From contig NC_049994.1 of the NCBI RefSeq assembly GCF_000003815.2, positions 2,655,502 to 2,719,501 on the forward strand: a DNA stretch of 64,000 bases, given 5' to 3'. Every line of letters begins with the position of its first letter. Position 1 is the stretch's first letter. Positions 1 through 13,600 of the stretch are shown in pieces. The notes under the pieces are model-generated. The model did no database searches and was not told where the DNA came from. It saw only the letters and a list, made by a program, of their open reading frames with translations. This DNA comes from Branchiostoma floridae (taxonomy: Eukaryota; Chordata; Leptocardii; Amphioxiformes; Branchiostomatidae). A program made the position numbers and the translations under genes.

Positions 1-77
1 GAATGTGAAATGGAATTTGGTTCATGTGGTAGGAAGCTGGGATGAGGGGGATGATTGGGTAAGCTCAGGTCAACTGG
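1..77. other. Unassigned left-edge sequence
   Basis: No coding sequence or repeat that I can name; it leads into the foldback region beginning near 78. Confidence 0.3.
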
Positions 78-1874
78 AAGCCATATACCATAGGCAGGCA
101 GGAAATGTTACATCTTAATTTCCAGAGTCGCAACTCCATGCTTAGTCAAAATGTCTATCATCCATGAGCTGTGGCTGTGAGTTCTGATTTGTTAAAGCCA
201 TATACCACAGGTAGACAGGAAGTACTTCAAGTCAATGTGATAATTTTGAATGATGGAAAATGGTAATCATATTCAGAGTCACAGAGAAAAATATTCTGTC
301 CCCAATGTAAAATAGATTCAACAAATGCAAGGTCATGTGTGGTGGGTCGTCAAGCCAGCTATTATCCTAGCCTTACAATCTTGCATACTAGGGACATCGG
401 GTTTGTGTAGAGTGCTCAGTGTAATTCATTTGTAACGCTAACATAAAAGAACCACTGCCCCAAACCCAACGGTGATCAGAATACCTTATACATGACATGG
501 AGAATCCTACTACATCCAAAGACTAGGTCATGAATGCAGGCTGATTCTATGCCATGAATGCAGCCTGGAAGTAGGTCGGCAATGCAGTCTGAATGTAGGT
601 CGGGAATGCAGCCTGAATGTAGGTCGGCATTGCAGTCTGAATGTAGGTTGGGAATGCAGCCTGAATGTAGGTCGGGAATGCAGCCTGAATGTAGGTCGGG
701 AATGCAGCCTGAATGTAGGTCGGGAATGCAGCCTGAATGTAGGTCGGCAATGCAGTCTGAATGTAGGTCGGGAATGCAGCCTGAATGTAGGTCGGGAATG
801 CAGCCTGAATGTAGGTCGGCAATGCAGTCTGAATGTAGGTCGGGAATGCAGCCTGAATGTAGGTCGGGAATGCAGCCTGAATGTAGGTCGGGAATGCAGC
901 CTGAATGTAGGTTGGGAATGCAGCATGAAAGTAGGTCGGGAATGCAGTCTGAATGTAGGTCGGGAATGCAGGCTGAATGTAGGTCGGGAATGCAGCCTGA
1001 ATGTAGGTTGGGAATGCAGCCTGAATGTAGGTCGGGAATGCAGCCTGAATGTAGGTCAGGAATGCAGCCTAAAACTATGTCGGGAATGCAGCCTGAATTG
1101 ATATACCTTTAGTTTATGCCATGAAAATTACCAGTGTGTGACCTTGATATACCTTTAGTATATGCCATGAAAATTGCATATAACGTTACCTTTAGTATAT
1201 GCCATGAAAATTACATTTGGCTCTGAATATGATTTCCAATTGCCATTATTCCAGATTATGACCTTAATATGTAACATTTCCTGTCTACCTATGGTATATG
1301 GCAATCCCTATCAGTTGACTAGAGCTGACCCAACCATTGTTATTGTTATTGGGTTATTAAGTGGGCCGACAACTCACTCTTTGCAGCCAGGCTGGGAACA
1401 GATCTGCAGACACAGATTTGTAGCAGTTAGGTTTTCTTCCCGTTTAGCAACATGTTGTTGGTGTCAGCTCACGAGTCGAGATGAGATGTTTCTTCCTCAA
1501 GTGTTTTATCTACGATGGCTTGAGGTAGTGAAAGAGTTCTGGACATTCCGACATTTTCCAGCAGGAATGTACTTTCCCTGGTACAGCACAATGGTCTGCC
1601 AGTAACCCAAACCTACAGCTGAGCACTACAGTGTGTACTGGAGATTGAAAAATAAGGAAGAACCAACTGTTTCCAGCACTTCCGTCCTTGAATGACTTTC
1701 TTGCACCTAACCCACATGGCTGTCCTACTTCGTAATATTCCAGTCCTTGGATAGTATAATAGGCCTTGAACAATTATATTTGGCTCTGAATATGATAACC
1801 ATTTGGATGCCATTGTTCAAGATCAGGACCTCTATATGAAGTATTTTCTGTCTGCCTGTGGCATATGGCTTGAA
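78..1874. repeat. Foldback region with two pairs of inverted arms around a minisatellite
   Basis: The arm at about 78-115 (core CCATATACCATAGGCAGGCA) recurs inverted at about 1270-1303. A second arm at about 191-230 (AGCCATATACCACAGG) recurs inverted at about 1837-1874. Between them lie the 24-base tandem array (533-1098) and three spaced copies of a short unit, CCTTTAGTATATGCCATGAA, at about 1106-1213. No transposase is visible. It is probably a non-autonomous foldback-type element or a region rearranged by one. The remaining ORFs here look like chance reading frames. Confidence 0.55.
533..1098. repeat. 24-base tandem array (minisatellite), about 23 copies
   Basis: The repeat unit reads GAATGCAGCCTGAATGTAGG plus TCGG with a few substitutions (TCGG/TTGG, GCC/GTC). 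Because the period is a multiple of three, it stays open in several frames on both strands (plus-strand unit MQPECRSG). There is no splice, start or composition evidence that it is translated. Confidence 0.92.
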
Positions 1875-2046
1875 CAAGCTCTAGAAAAGAAAATGTATCC
1901 TTCATAACATATAACATAACAACCAAGACAACGTGATCCTTTGTGCAGAGTTTCCCCATCTAGTTTCAAAGGACAAATTCCTCCAGGGAGCAAGTGTGAC
2001 CTATATTCCACCTTTGCATACCAGAGATACATCTGGAACAGACTTG

Positions 2047-2057
2047 GGGGGGGGGGG
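2047..2057. repeat. Poly-G run
   Basis: Eleven or so consecutive G bases; a simple repeat that could form a quadruplex only with neighbouring runs, which are not present. Confidence 0.8.
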
Positions 2058-2224
2058 GAGTGCTTGCATACCCAGCATACTGCATTCCGTGGAAAATGCC
2101 TGTGCAATTACTAGAATTTTTGCAGACTGACTGCAATATATACCACTTGACGACTCCCCTGAGGCGTCGTCAAAAACTTATTGGAAAATGTGACAATGAA
2201 ATTATGTACACTGTTGTGATACTT

Positions 2225-2700
2225 TCTAGCGCAACTGTCATAGTGCTTTGTCAAAATCATGTAGTCTCTACCAGACCCCAGCGTGGCCAAATAGTTTCAG
2301 TTACATATGGGACAAGTTTGAAAGTCCTATCATGGAATGCAGTGGATTTTTAAACTTTCCTCGTTAGTTATGCAAATTTGCTGTTAATTTGCATCATAAG
2401 TATCCCACTATGTAAGTCTTCACATAGGCTATCTACCTACTAAAATTCATGATGATGTTCATGTTTTCTCATTAATCATGTAAATGAGGTTTGTCATTTG
2501 CACAATTTATATGTACTGGAAATTTCTTTTTCTCAGCTACATATGTGACAATTTTGAATGTCCTATCATGGAATTTAGTGGATTTATTAACTTTCCTCAT
2601 TAATTATACAAATTGGCTTTTGATTTGCATAATTAGTATTAGATTATGTAAGTTATCACTTAGGCTATCTACCACTCAAAAATCACGAGCACTACAAGTT
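2225..2700 (+). repeat. Dispersed repeat, two diverged direct copies
   Basis: Two copies about 245 bases apart share CTACATATGTGACA-like starts, CCTATCATGGAAT, an ACTTTCCTC segment, ATTTGCATAATTAGTAT-like AT-rich blocks and GGCTATCTACC. The same family appears inverted at 60900-61440. It includes octamer-like ATTTGCAT motifs. No coding potential. Confidence 0.6.
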
Positions 2701-3205
2701 ATTATTTACAGTCAAGACTTATCTTCCGTAATAATGGATAGTTCACAATATTTTATACCAAAATAGATTGGACTTGAAATATACATTATCTACTATAGGT
2801 TGAACATGTTTTTTTTTTAATAAGAGCATTTCATGAGCTTAAAAGCCTTTAATACTTAAGTAGATAGAAGTAAGCATTACAAACCATGCAGCCTGTCTTT
2901 GATTTCCTAATTGAAAATGTTAGATAAGTTATGACCTGAAATGGGTTGTAGGCGCTTCCTAGAAAATAGCCATGTTTTAAAGATAAACCAGTTTGCTATC
3001 GATAATATGTGTATTCTTCTCTTCAGATCATTTTCGATATTAGGGTTACTGGGGCTAAAGGATATAAAAGCATGTACTGAGTTACACTGGTCAGTTAGCC
3101 TTTTACATTCCAGAAACATGTTTATAATTATCAACATATCCACTGTCACATAATTTACATTACAGGATAATTACTTATCCATCTTTAGTTTGTATTTCCA
3201 TTTTT
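2700..3205. other. AT-rich sequence without a recognisable gene
   Basis: AT-rich, with short chance ORFs on both strands and no splice-framed coding. It lies between the dispersed repeat and the 3' end of the decayed antisense LINE. Confidence 0.4.
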
Positions 3206-6000
3206 TTAATTTCTCACTACATGTTTAATTTGATGAAGCGGAGTGTGATTAAGTTCTGCTATTTGTGTTTCTTTACATGAACTTGTGCCTATCATTTTCC
3301 AAATCTTCTTGCAATTAGGATAGTCTATGTCAAAATGTTTCTGCCATTTCTGTTGGCAGCTTGGAACTACAGCATGTTTCTGAAAGAAAGAAGTATAAAG
3401 TGATTTGCAGGAATTTGTCTTGATTTTCATTATTGTTATCGGTTCAAGCAGATCTGTTGTTGGGATAACAAGATGTATTAGGCGGTCAACTGAGCTTATA
3501 GCATTTTTAATAGAATCTTTCCAGGTGCTTGGTATGGCTTGATACGAACTAATGCGTTCAGTTAAACTACTGGGTCTATGATGAAGCCTTGGGTGGTTAT
3601 CTGTCGAAAGGAATCGTTCGTTAGGGAATAAGTTTTTCACATAGATGATGCCTTTTCTTAACCCTCAAACTACCGTACCTTTTTTTGCGACGTAGATTAC
3701 CGCATGAGGTCAAAACTGACCTTATAATGTTTTGTACAAATACAATTTTTTTTGTGACACTTTTTGTGATTTGTATATATGTATAGTTTAATTAATCTAT
3801 GTGGGACAGACATGATTAGGTAAGGATAAATCAAGATTATTATCATAATTTATGCAAAAGATCTTTAAGACCACATTATGCACTAACGCTATTGAGACAA
3901 TGTAGAGTTTTTTTTAATGCCTGCACCAATTTCAATGCCGTATAGCCTCTGAATGGCTTATGTTAGGGCCAACAAACTTGGTCCCTTTTCAGAAAATACT
4001 GATAGCAAACAATCTAAGTGAATAAAAAAATCATAATTTTTCATGTTGATATGGCAACGGAATTCTGACAGGCATATCTATTACGACATTTTCGAATTTT
4101 GGCTGAAACATTCAAGTTTTGAGGTTTTCTTGGCAAACCACACTTGTTCATGACATCTTATAAAATTCAACATAAAGTTCATGATTCATTTTCCATAATT
4201 TATGCTAATTTGATGACGTCATTAGTCAAAAGCTTAAATGACGACCAACTTCAGCTATATGACGTCATGGCGTCGTCATATAACATGATAATGACACAAA
4301 AGTTGTTACCATAATTTCGTTTGACATGTACATCATTCTCTTAAAATTTGGTGATTATGCGATAAGTAGTTTAGGTGTAGGTCCCAGAAGTTTGTTTACA
4401 AAAATGCTGGGGTCAGTTTTGACCCCACTGAACCATACATAAACATTCCAGGATAACTCAATCAACAATGAGCCAATCTTGATAAAAACCTATGAGAATT
4501 TATAAGACATATATACAAACAAACCCATGGGAGGAAATTTGTTTTCAACCAGAAATGCCATAACGGCACATATTAATATATGTCTGGGGTCAGTTTTGAC
4601 CCCATGCGGTGGTTTGAGGGTTAATCCACTGGGGAAAGAAGAAAGTTTTACCCAGGGATCTCACATTTTCATTGCACCATATTATCTGGTCTCTCAAGTT
4701 AAGGGGTTTCATGTCATCAACTTTATCAGCTTTGTGACATGATAGTATGACTTGTTTGTAAAAATGTGGAATTTTTTTTTAATGTTTGAACCATCACTTT
4801 CAGTTTTAAAGTTCATGCTTAACGTAAGATTATTAGGACAAACAGAACTGAGGTACAGAAGGGGCAGTGCTTCCATCTACAACTGTCTTTTGACGTTAGT
4901 GCTATAAGTCAAACGTTATAAAGGTGCATTTTTAACATATCTAGTCCTCCCAATTAAATGTGCTAGCTTATCATATCTCTTTTGATTCTATCTTTGTTTA
5001 CGTTTCCATAAGAGGTTTGAGATTTTCTTTTTACAGATGTAATAACCCAAGTTAGAGTAACAATCATTTTGTTTGTTAATAGAATTAAAAGCCTTTGCAA
5101 AGTTCAAAAAGTTGACAGCTCCAGGTACGTTTTTGGTTTCTGTGTAATCAATAATTTCTTTGATCATGCGCACATGCTGTTAAATAAATCTTCCTTTAAT
5201 ATATGCAATTTGGTCTTGGTTGGTCAACTTGTGTAGTATTTTTTTAGTCTACATATATATATATGGGCAAACATTTTATAGTCAGTATTCAGAAGGCTTA
5301 TTCATAGGCCTCCAATTCTCTAGATGCTTTCGCTCATCCTTTCTATGGGAGTCTGCATGTTTTTGTAGTACGACATCTATCCTTTTCTTAAAGTTTCTTG
5401 AATGCAATCATATATAAGATCAACTATAGCTGACCAATTTTTAAAAGTAGTTCAGGTGGGATACCATTAAACCCAGGCCTTTTGCTCATATTCATGGCAA
5501 AGTGGGCTTCTTTGCATTAATTTTTGGTAATTGTTTTGTCAAGAAATTCCTTATGACATCAGTCTAGGATATTGGTAAGTTTTATGTTTTGTATCTATTC
5601 ATCGATTTTAGCATTGTCTACGTTCTCTTCCTGGTAGAGTTTACGATATTAATTGGCACATTCGTTCAAGATTGATGTGGTCTCTATCACTTCCTTTCCC
5701 TCAACATTTAAACCTGGCGCATCCCCGACTTGTAATTAGCATTGACCCCGTAAGGGACGGTATAACCCCGTCGTGTGTAAACATGTGCGAACATGTTTGA
5801 TTACGTCGACCAACAAGACAAGACAAGACAAGTCAACAACATTTAAACAGTTGATTTCTTTTTTCATGCCTCGTTTTTCTCCAGATTCAAAAAATATTTG
5901 GACGGTTTTTCCCCTTCTCCCCATTTGACTCAAGATCTAATATAGTCATCCTTGCACTTTATCTCCTAAATATTTTCCAGATAAGATTTAACTTTTTTTT
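3206..6000 (-). mobile_element. Decayed antisense LINE (L1/Tx1-like), split by a MITE
   Basis: Read on the minus strand, pieces of one reverse transcriptase protein appear in order. Near 5940-5880: KWGEGEKPSKYF, KRGMKKEINCLN. Near 5730-5440: ECANYRKLYQEENVDNAKID, then PGFNGIPPELL. At 5173-4988: IIDYTETKNVPGAVNFLNFA, KAFNSI (the first RT catalytic Asp replaced by Asn in AFDS). At 3640-3206, a C-terminal region: SCQQKWQKHFDID with IWKMIG. It is full of stops and frameshifts and so is dead. A piggyBac-like MITE (3662-4620) and an ACAAG simple repeat (about 5811-5832) interrupt it. Confidence 0.75.
3658..4624. mobile_element. piggyBac-like MITE copy A with TTAA target duplications
   Basis: The element 3662-4620 is flanked by TTAA (3658-3661 and 4621-4624). 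Its terminal inverted repeats are CCCTCAAACTACCG and CGGTGGTTTGAGGG. Near each end is a GGGGTCAAAACTGACC-like inner palindrome. There is no transposase. It contains CRE palindromes TGACGTCA at 4214 and 4260. It sits inside the antisense LINE. Confidence 0.82.
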
Positions 6001-6336
6001 TAAATACTTGGGCCGGAGGAGTGCTCTTTTGGCTCCCTGCTCGTTATTTCAAAACGACTTGGGTTACTATCAATAAATTTAGAGGGCACGATGTAATTGT
6101 AAAGTTTCACATTTTCTGTAATTTCAGTATCGTTATGACGTAATATGATGCAATTATTACGTCATAATGTCATATTTTGGTCTAAAACGGTCTAAATATG
6201 GAATTTTCGCTATACTCAAAGCATTTAAACAAAAAGATTATTATAAAGGATATCTTATAGGTATCTAAGTCTGGCAAGTCTTTTGTTGGCAACGACGACG
6301 ACACTGACATTTATACGACGTTAGAAAATAACTGGA
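6001..6336. other. AT-rich intergenic or intronic sequence
   Basis: Contains CCATAATGTCATATTTTGG-like sequence resembling MITE internal regions, but with no clear termini. No coding found. Confidence 0.35.
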
Positions 6337-6484
6337 CTGGAAAGAGGAGAAATCGGCCAATTAGACAGATACTTAGTATCATGCCACAGGAGTTAGTCCG
6401 CTAAAGGAGTACCCGAGCAAACTGTACTCCTATAACGGACAAACCTCTCTGTCTATTTGGCCGATTTTTTTCTTCTTTCCAGCC
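6337..6484. repeat. Short foldback MITE
   Basis: The left arm CTGGAAAGAGGAGAAATCGG (with CCAATTAGACAGA) is mirrored at the right by TCTGTCTATTTGGCCGA and CTTCTTTCCAG. An inner pair (CGCTAAAGGAGTAC / GTACTCCTATAACGG) extends the stem. About 148 bases long with no coding; a non-autonomous hairpin element. Confidence 0.7.
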
Positions 6485-7393
6485 GCCCAGGAGTAAAGGC
6501 TAATCCAAGAAATGTAAAACAGTTTATGTTCGGCTAACACATGTGGCTAATGATCACAGTAAAAAATGCGTTCTGCATGATAGGAATGAACCCTTTGCAG
6601 TTTTCGTTAGCTGAATCATACTTGTAAGTTCGAATGGTTCCGTCGGTCAATGATTAATTCTGGTTGCAGTCAGTCTCTTGTGAATCTACTTGGTATATTC
6701 AAATTCCATCAAGTTCAGACCTAGAGACAGCCCTTCGGTACGCTCTCAATTCGGTACGCTCTACATCTTAGCTGATTCTTCCATCATCGCGACCGAAAGG
6801 AGACCATCCTTGCTCATACCTCCCTTCGTTCTTTCCATCCGTTGTTATTCTCTGAGCAGCAACCTGTAGCCAATACCTGAATGAATAATTGAATAAAGAA
6901 TGACACCTCATCCCACACATAAAGTAGATACTTTTAGAAAGCCTAAGCTGTGACAGAAAATAGTGTTTTATCTTCAGTGCTGTAGCAGACACAGACACGT
7001 GTATGCACACATTGCATGTTTTATAGTATCGCATAAATACATGTATATACATACACCAGACTGTGGACTACTTATTTGCCAGGAATGCTCAAATTCATAA
7101 TATATTGACAGTTGAGGAAAGCAGCCACAAAAGGAATACTTGACAAACGGATATAAGATCTGAAGCAGGTAGTACACATAATATGTTCATTTTGTGATAT
7201 GTCCCCCAAAATTTATTTTAGAAAATATAAGAGAGCCGATCAAAAATGGCGGTTTCCAAATTACATGTAACGTCAATTTGACGTCAACGAAGTTACCATT
7301 GACAACTGACATATTGGAAGAGTTTGATATAAATAAGAAACCTTTTTCTATACATTTTTGTTGAACGCCAATTCTTTTAAATTCCCGAACCAG
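6485..7393. other. Sequence upstream of kringle 1; no exon recognised
   Basis: Searched for a signal-peptide exon or a further module and found none. It contains a duplicated TTCGGTACGCTCT motif near 6735-6765 and short ORFs without splice support. The upstream exon needed by the phase 1 entry of kringle 1 is not evident here. Confidence 0.4.
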
Positions 7394-7642
7394 AGAATTG
7401 CCAGGTTGGAGATGGTTCAACCTACATAGGAACAGTCTCTATGACCAGAACAGGCAAGACGTGTCAGCGCTGGGGCAGTCAGACACCCCATCAGCACGAA
7501 TACACACATCTCTGGCATATTTTCAACCCGGCCTCCGGATTGGAGGAGAACTACTGCCGGAATCCGGACGGCTCATCCGGAGTGTGGTGCTACACCATGG
7601 ATCCCAGCACTAGATTGGAGCTGTGTGACGTACCGATCTGTG
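7394..7642 (+). CDS. Exon: kringle domain 1
   Basis: A single 249-base phase 1-1 exon encodes a full kringle, a triple-disulfide module used for protein or lysine binding in extracellular proteins. All six cysteines are visible in CQVGDG, TCQRW, NYCRNPDG, VWCYT, LCDVP and ICG. The GTVSMTRTGKTCQRW and GLEENYCRNPDG segments are strongly typical of the family. The acceptor is the CAG ending at 7393 and the donor is GTAAGG at 7643. This is the most upstream exon I can find. It starts in the middle of a codon, so at least one exon must precede it. Its closest relative here is kringle 2 at 39178-39420, which shares most of the motifs. Confidence 0.88.
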
Positions 7643-10600
7643 GTAAGGCCTCTTTGGTAGCGTGCTTAGTCCAGTGGTTATCATTCCTGCATCTGCAACT
7701 GGAAGCTGTGAGTTCGAGTCCGGCTATGTCACTAACCCGACATGCACGCTAACGAAAAGGGTTGCGTCTGTCCTCTCTGACACGACCAGTGAAACACTAG
7801 CTCTTCAGTGACCTTGAACTGGATCGAGATCACTTTTCCTTATGTTACCGTTACGGTAGTTCTGGCTTTCATTCGTATCAAATCTTGCATTGGCTTCCCA
7901 ATATTGCAATACTTTGATACAGATCACTAGTACGTTGAAGACTAGTAAACGATATATGAGTATGGTGGAGAATAACCGTATTGCGATGTGAGGTAGGCTA
8001 GGTATAACGATGTTCAGCTTGCCATAGGGATGGAGAGAGCAGGTTAACCCTCAAACACCCGAGTGGGGTCCATTTGGACCCCAGGCGTACATTTTGAAGT
8101 GCCATTTAAACATTTTTAACCTGAAAAAAAAATCCTTCCGTGACTTTGTCAGTCAATATGTCCTATACCTTCTCCTAAGTTTTCGCAAAGATTGGTACAA
8201 TTATTTTGAAATTATAAAGAAAGTTTGTGCTCAGTCCCTCTGGGGTCCAAACGGACCCCAGCAAAAATGTGCAGATTTTAAAACAAACTTTGGAGGCTAA
8301 CTCCTTAACCACTTACAGTATAACTACCAAACTTTTAGACAATAATAAGAATGTAAACCTAAATCATCACAAAAATTTCTGTGTCATCAACATGTAATGT
8401 GACAACATTATGACGTCATTTGCCTAATCAGGGCGGCCATATTGGATTTTGACCAATGACGTCATGAAATTAGCATAAATTATAAATTTCAAGTCATGAA
8501 AATTACATTGATTTTCATAGAATTTACTTGTCAGAAAACAGGTGTAGTTTACCAAGAAAACCTTGTTTAAATTGAAATTGTCAAATTTTGGCAAAAATAT
8601 GCCTGTTAGAATATGGTTGCCATGGCAACCGCCAAAAATCATAAACTTACTTTTTTGACCAAAAACTTTTTCAAACAATATTTTGTGATAGATTACCAAG
8701 TTTCATAGCTTTAACTCTAGCCGTTCATGAGTTATGCGACATAAATGTTGCTGAGGGCCCCCAAATTCCCCTATCTGGTTGGAATAGGTTTAGTGCAAAA
8801 TGTGGTCCTTCTGAACTTTTGCATAAATTATGATAATGAGTTGGAATTAGCAACACCTTAACATCTCAAAATCTTCCTCTTACATTGACGAAGCAATGTA
8901 TATACAATGATCGCCGATAAGAAATGGTACTGAGATTTTATGAACAAAACATTTTGGGGTCCATTTGGACCCAACTCGGTCATTTTAGTCGCAAAAAAAG
9001 GTCGGGTGCTTGAGGGTTAACTAACGTTTTTTTTAGTACGTATATGTATACAGGATTGTTACACGAACATCACGTTGTTTCGCATGTTTCGTCATAATTT
9101 GACTGAAATATGCGAGTTTAGTTCATTGTTGCTATGATATACAACGGCGCAGGAATCCGCAGCACGCTACATGTAACAAACGTCCCTATAGCAACATTGT
9201 CCACGCTTGTTTAACAACCTCTTGCACGTATTTACGCTCGTTAAGGCACACGTTTTAATATAACATTTTTTCTTGCGTCTTGCTGTTGACCTTTGGTGCT
9301 CTATATCTCCCCCTGACACAGCACAGAACAGTGGCCCTGGGTGTAAAGGTACCCTGACGGCTCCCCCTGGAGGTACTATGACGTCACCTAACTACCCCAA
9401 TAACTACGACAACGATGTGACATGTGTGTGGAAGATCATCGTGGCAGAAGGAAGGATGGTCCGTCTCACGTTTGACAGCTTCCACCTTGAAAGCGGTGGT
9501 GACTATGTGAAAATCTACGATGGAGGCACCAGTGATACTAATTCAGAGTGGTTGATAAGGTAATGTCCTGAGCACCCAATCAGTTTTCTTCCAGAGTAGA
9601 GAAGTTTGGATGATGCAAAGAGTGAGAGTTGAGATTGAGAGTAGCTTCAAATCATGAATAAAAACGGAGACAATAATGCTTTATGTCTATTCCCAGCTTA
9701 ACAGGGCAAATGTCAGTCGACGACATCACCAGCAGATCTAACATGATGTACGTGACATTTACATCTGACGGGGCAGTCACGGCTCCGGGGTTCCAGTTCT
9801 CCTACATAGACACATATATTGGTAAGATGATAGATTAGAGCAAGCATTATGCAATATTAGCCCTCATTTGAATAACATGAACATCATTATGAACATCTTT
9901 GCCTAAGCTACCTGTATATTTAAAATTATGGCAATCCGTCGTTCCATTTATTAGTTATCCTCTTTGGAACGTCTTGACAAAAATGCTCCTGCATTTTTAA
10001 AACTTAAATGTTAGGGGTGGAAACTTGCCCCATCTTGTCATGACTGTAAACGCTCTCGTCCACCCAAATGTCAATACCATATCATATCTGCGACAAGAGA
10101 TACATTGAAAAAGGTGATATAAAAGAATATTCTCCTTAATTATTCAAATGTACTCATATTTTGAGTATATAATTGTATATCATTTTCCAAGGTACCGACA
10201 TATCTAAAATCATGAGAATCCGTTGTTCCCTTTTTTGAGTTATGCTCTTCGGGAGTTTTTAGACAAAAATGGCCCTGCTATCTCAGAACTAGCCGCTGGG
10301 GGGCCAAAACTTATGTCACATCTTTCTGAACACAATAGCTATCTGCGCACAATGACCATAGTTTATTCAGAACACAAGAAAGCAAAACCTGAAGTTGCGC
10401 TGCAGTACCAAGGGAAGCCGCTAGGGAGCCCGAAATCTAACCATTTCCAGCTTCAACACACCAAGTATAGAACGGATTCACCTATCCATTTTGAGTTCCC
10501 TAAGCGCGGAAAATACATTCCTGTGCAGTGTTTTTTTAATTACTGACAAACGGACGCACACTATACTATTAGGCAAGCCCGTGAGGCGTCATCAATATAG

Positions 10601-13600
10601 CGGCAAAGTGTATATATAATAATATTTCTTTCTTTATTTCTTTATTTGAATTTACCACATGCAAAAACAAGTGGAAGGGAGGACAAAACAGGTGTATCAA
10701 CACCTTTACAAGTTGTCCTCCCAAACCTGAAATGATAATAGAAAACAATACGAAACCAAAATCAAACAATAAACATTAGACATCAAAAGTCAGTAGACAT
10801 GAATATACAATTCGGAAACAATTATACACAGAATTGATTATATACAAAATTATCAAATATCATTATATACAGAGTAAAAAGCTAATTACAATACTAATGT
10901 AGCCTTAAAGCAGTGCAAGAGGCACACCCACAAGATGTGGACCAAGAGCAGGGGACGTCGATATTGAACTGGGTGTCAAATCTCACAAACGCGGCTCTCA
11001 CAAGCGATCGCTTGAATGTCAAGATGTTAGACTTTTCAGTGACTTGAACCCCAATATTACGGAGGACAGGACTCAGCTGATTCCAGATGGTGACCAGCCT
11101 TGGTATGTAAGAAGAGCTGAAGGCTGATGTCCTTACTCTAATGGGAGTAAGCATGTGAGATCTGAGATATCTAGAGGGTCTGGAAGGGAAGGATACATAC
11201 TTGTGAACAATTGGTTTAGACTTGATATACACCATGACGTCGCATACTTCGCGCCTGTGCGTAAGAGGCAACAGACCAAGGGTGGAGAGACGTTCCTTGT
11301 AGGTCAGGGTGTTCGAGTGGGCTCCTAGAATGAATTTAGTCGCCCGCCGTTGCACCCCTTCTACAAGGGACATGAGTTTGCGGGACTGAGGGGACCACAA
11401 AGGTGAGCGGTATTCTAAGATGCTTCTCACCAATGTGGTGTACAGTGCCTTGCGTACATCAGTGCTAGAGTTGAACCCGATTGTTCTTTTGATGAAACCA
11501 GTCATAGAATTGGCCCTGGCTACCATCTTTAAGATGTGTCTGTTCCACTGAAGGTCCGACTGGACAATGACCCCAAGGTCAGGCATACTGTCTACAGATG
11601 TTATTGTAGTACCAGACATGTGATAAGAGTACACAATAGGACTCTTAGAGCGAGTTAAACGGATAAGTTTACACTTGGAAGGATGAAAAGACATCTTCCA
11701 ACTAAGACTCCAGTTGTACATGGCAGTGATGATAATGATAATGGTTTATTTCTTGTCAACAACAACATGGTACAGATGGCAGTGTCATTATCAAGACCCT
11801 GAATTCGCTCTGCCGCGTTACGTTAATTGTTAAAACCAGAAGGAATACAATTATTAAAAATATTATTTGCGCATTTGCGGATATTGCACATAGAATTTGC
11901 AAATATTGCACACAGTATTAAAGCAACAATTTAAACTGAAACAAAGTATGACTTTAAAGGTAATAAATAGTCCTTTTACAAAATGAACTAGAGGCCTGCG
12001 ACCTCGTACCTCCATCAAATATCTAGAGCTTTTGTAAATCGCATGCAATTGACTAACACATTAAAGTAATTTATGTATGGTGTTGTTTAACATTGACTAA
12101 CGCCTAAGCTATATAAGGTACCTATATACCAACAATCAAGTTGTTCCCTTCTTGAGTTATCCTCTTTAGACCTTGTTTTGACAAAAATGTCCCTTCTATC
12201 CCAAAACTAGCCGCTAGGGGGCGCAAACTTATGTTAATTATTCTTGAACACAAAATCTAAAATTGAAAAACCGAGATCATAGCGTGTTCAGAACACGAGA
12301 TATCAAAACCGGAAGTTGCGCTGCAGTGCTTATGGAAGCTAGCGTCCAAAATCTAATCATTTCCAGCTTTAGTCGTACCCTACCAACACATCAAGTATGA
12401 AACCAATCCTCTCAACCGATCTTGAGTTATCTTGTTTACACACAGACAGACACACATGTAATGAACAGATAGTCACATCTTGAGCAGGTTCGGGTATTCA
12501 CATGTTCGACATGCGTACCATATAAGGTATTGCACTAGATCTGTATCGTTCGATTCTACAATGGACAGTGTCAAGTTTGTGTGATGAACAAGTTACCTTG
12601 CCACTGACATCCACCCGTGGGAGCGGTAGTAAGTGTCTTTACAGCTTCAACTGTTCAAGTGATTTGGCGAAGTTAACAGATACTTGTTCTCGACGAGACT
12701 TCAGTGTAGGTAGGCCCAGCCGAATACACGCTTTGGAGTAGGAAGTGTAGTTGGTGCCCAAGATGATTCGAAGTGCTCGGCGCTGGACGTTCTCGATTTT
12801 GTTACTGAGATTTGTGGGTAGTCCGGAATGCCAATGGGCGACGCATACTCCAGTCTCAGGCCTAAGTGGACAGTGGACAGATAAGGAGTAGGGACATAAT
12901 AGAAGTACATTCAATATTTCTCTTCATGTTTTAGGTATTGTTGTTCTCTTGTTGCATATGGTCAATAACTTTTTACTTTCTTTATTATATCATATCATGT
13001 CATCGTTTCATATCATCAGGAAACGACATTTACCTTTAATACTTTTTGCAGATGGGACACATTATTTTTCAGCTGGTATATTTTTGTGACGACCCTTTTC
13101 AATTTCTAAACAATGTGCTCCGATCCTTTGTTTTGGTTTGCCAATAGTGAACTGTCAGGTTTGCAATTGATCAAACGTAGTTTTCTTGAGCGAAGTTTGT
13201 ATTAATTACTTAATTAATTGGCGAGAATGGCCAAGGTTATGTTTCAGGCATGTGCGCCTTTTTGTCCTTCCGTCTGTGAACAGTATAACTCGACAATCCT
13301 TCAATGGATCCTGATGATATTTAGTAGGTAGGTAGGAGTCGGGAAAATGAAGGTCGAGTTCGATAATGGGCCCCCTAGCGGCTTGCTAAGGTACTATAGC
13401 AGAACCTCCATATTTGGTATATCGCGTTCTGGATATGCTGTGGTCGCGATTTTTGGGTGGTAGATAGACCTCGGGGCAGAGAGTGAGTGCTGTGTGTTTA
13501 AACCCCCTAACGGTTTTCTTGGAACTGCAGGCGTCGATTTCGTTTCAATCTTTGGACGAGAATAACTCGAGAACGTGTTGACGGATCGTCATGGTTTTTG

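Noticed and set aside
558-1112. A 184-codon plus-strand ORF of repeated MQPECRSG units
   Set aside because: It follows from a 24-base tandem array open in several frames on both strands; there is no splice, start context or non-repeat coding part.
7660-7733. A possible tRNA gene after kringle 1
   Set aside because: It has a good B box, but the D arm and acceptor pairing are poor and a SINE-like body follows, so it is called a tRNA-derived SINE.
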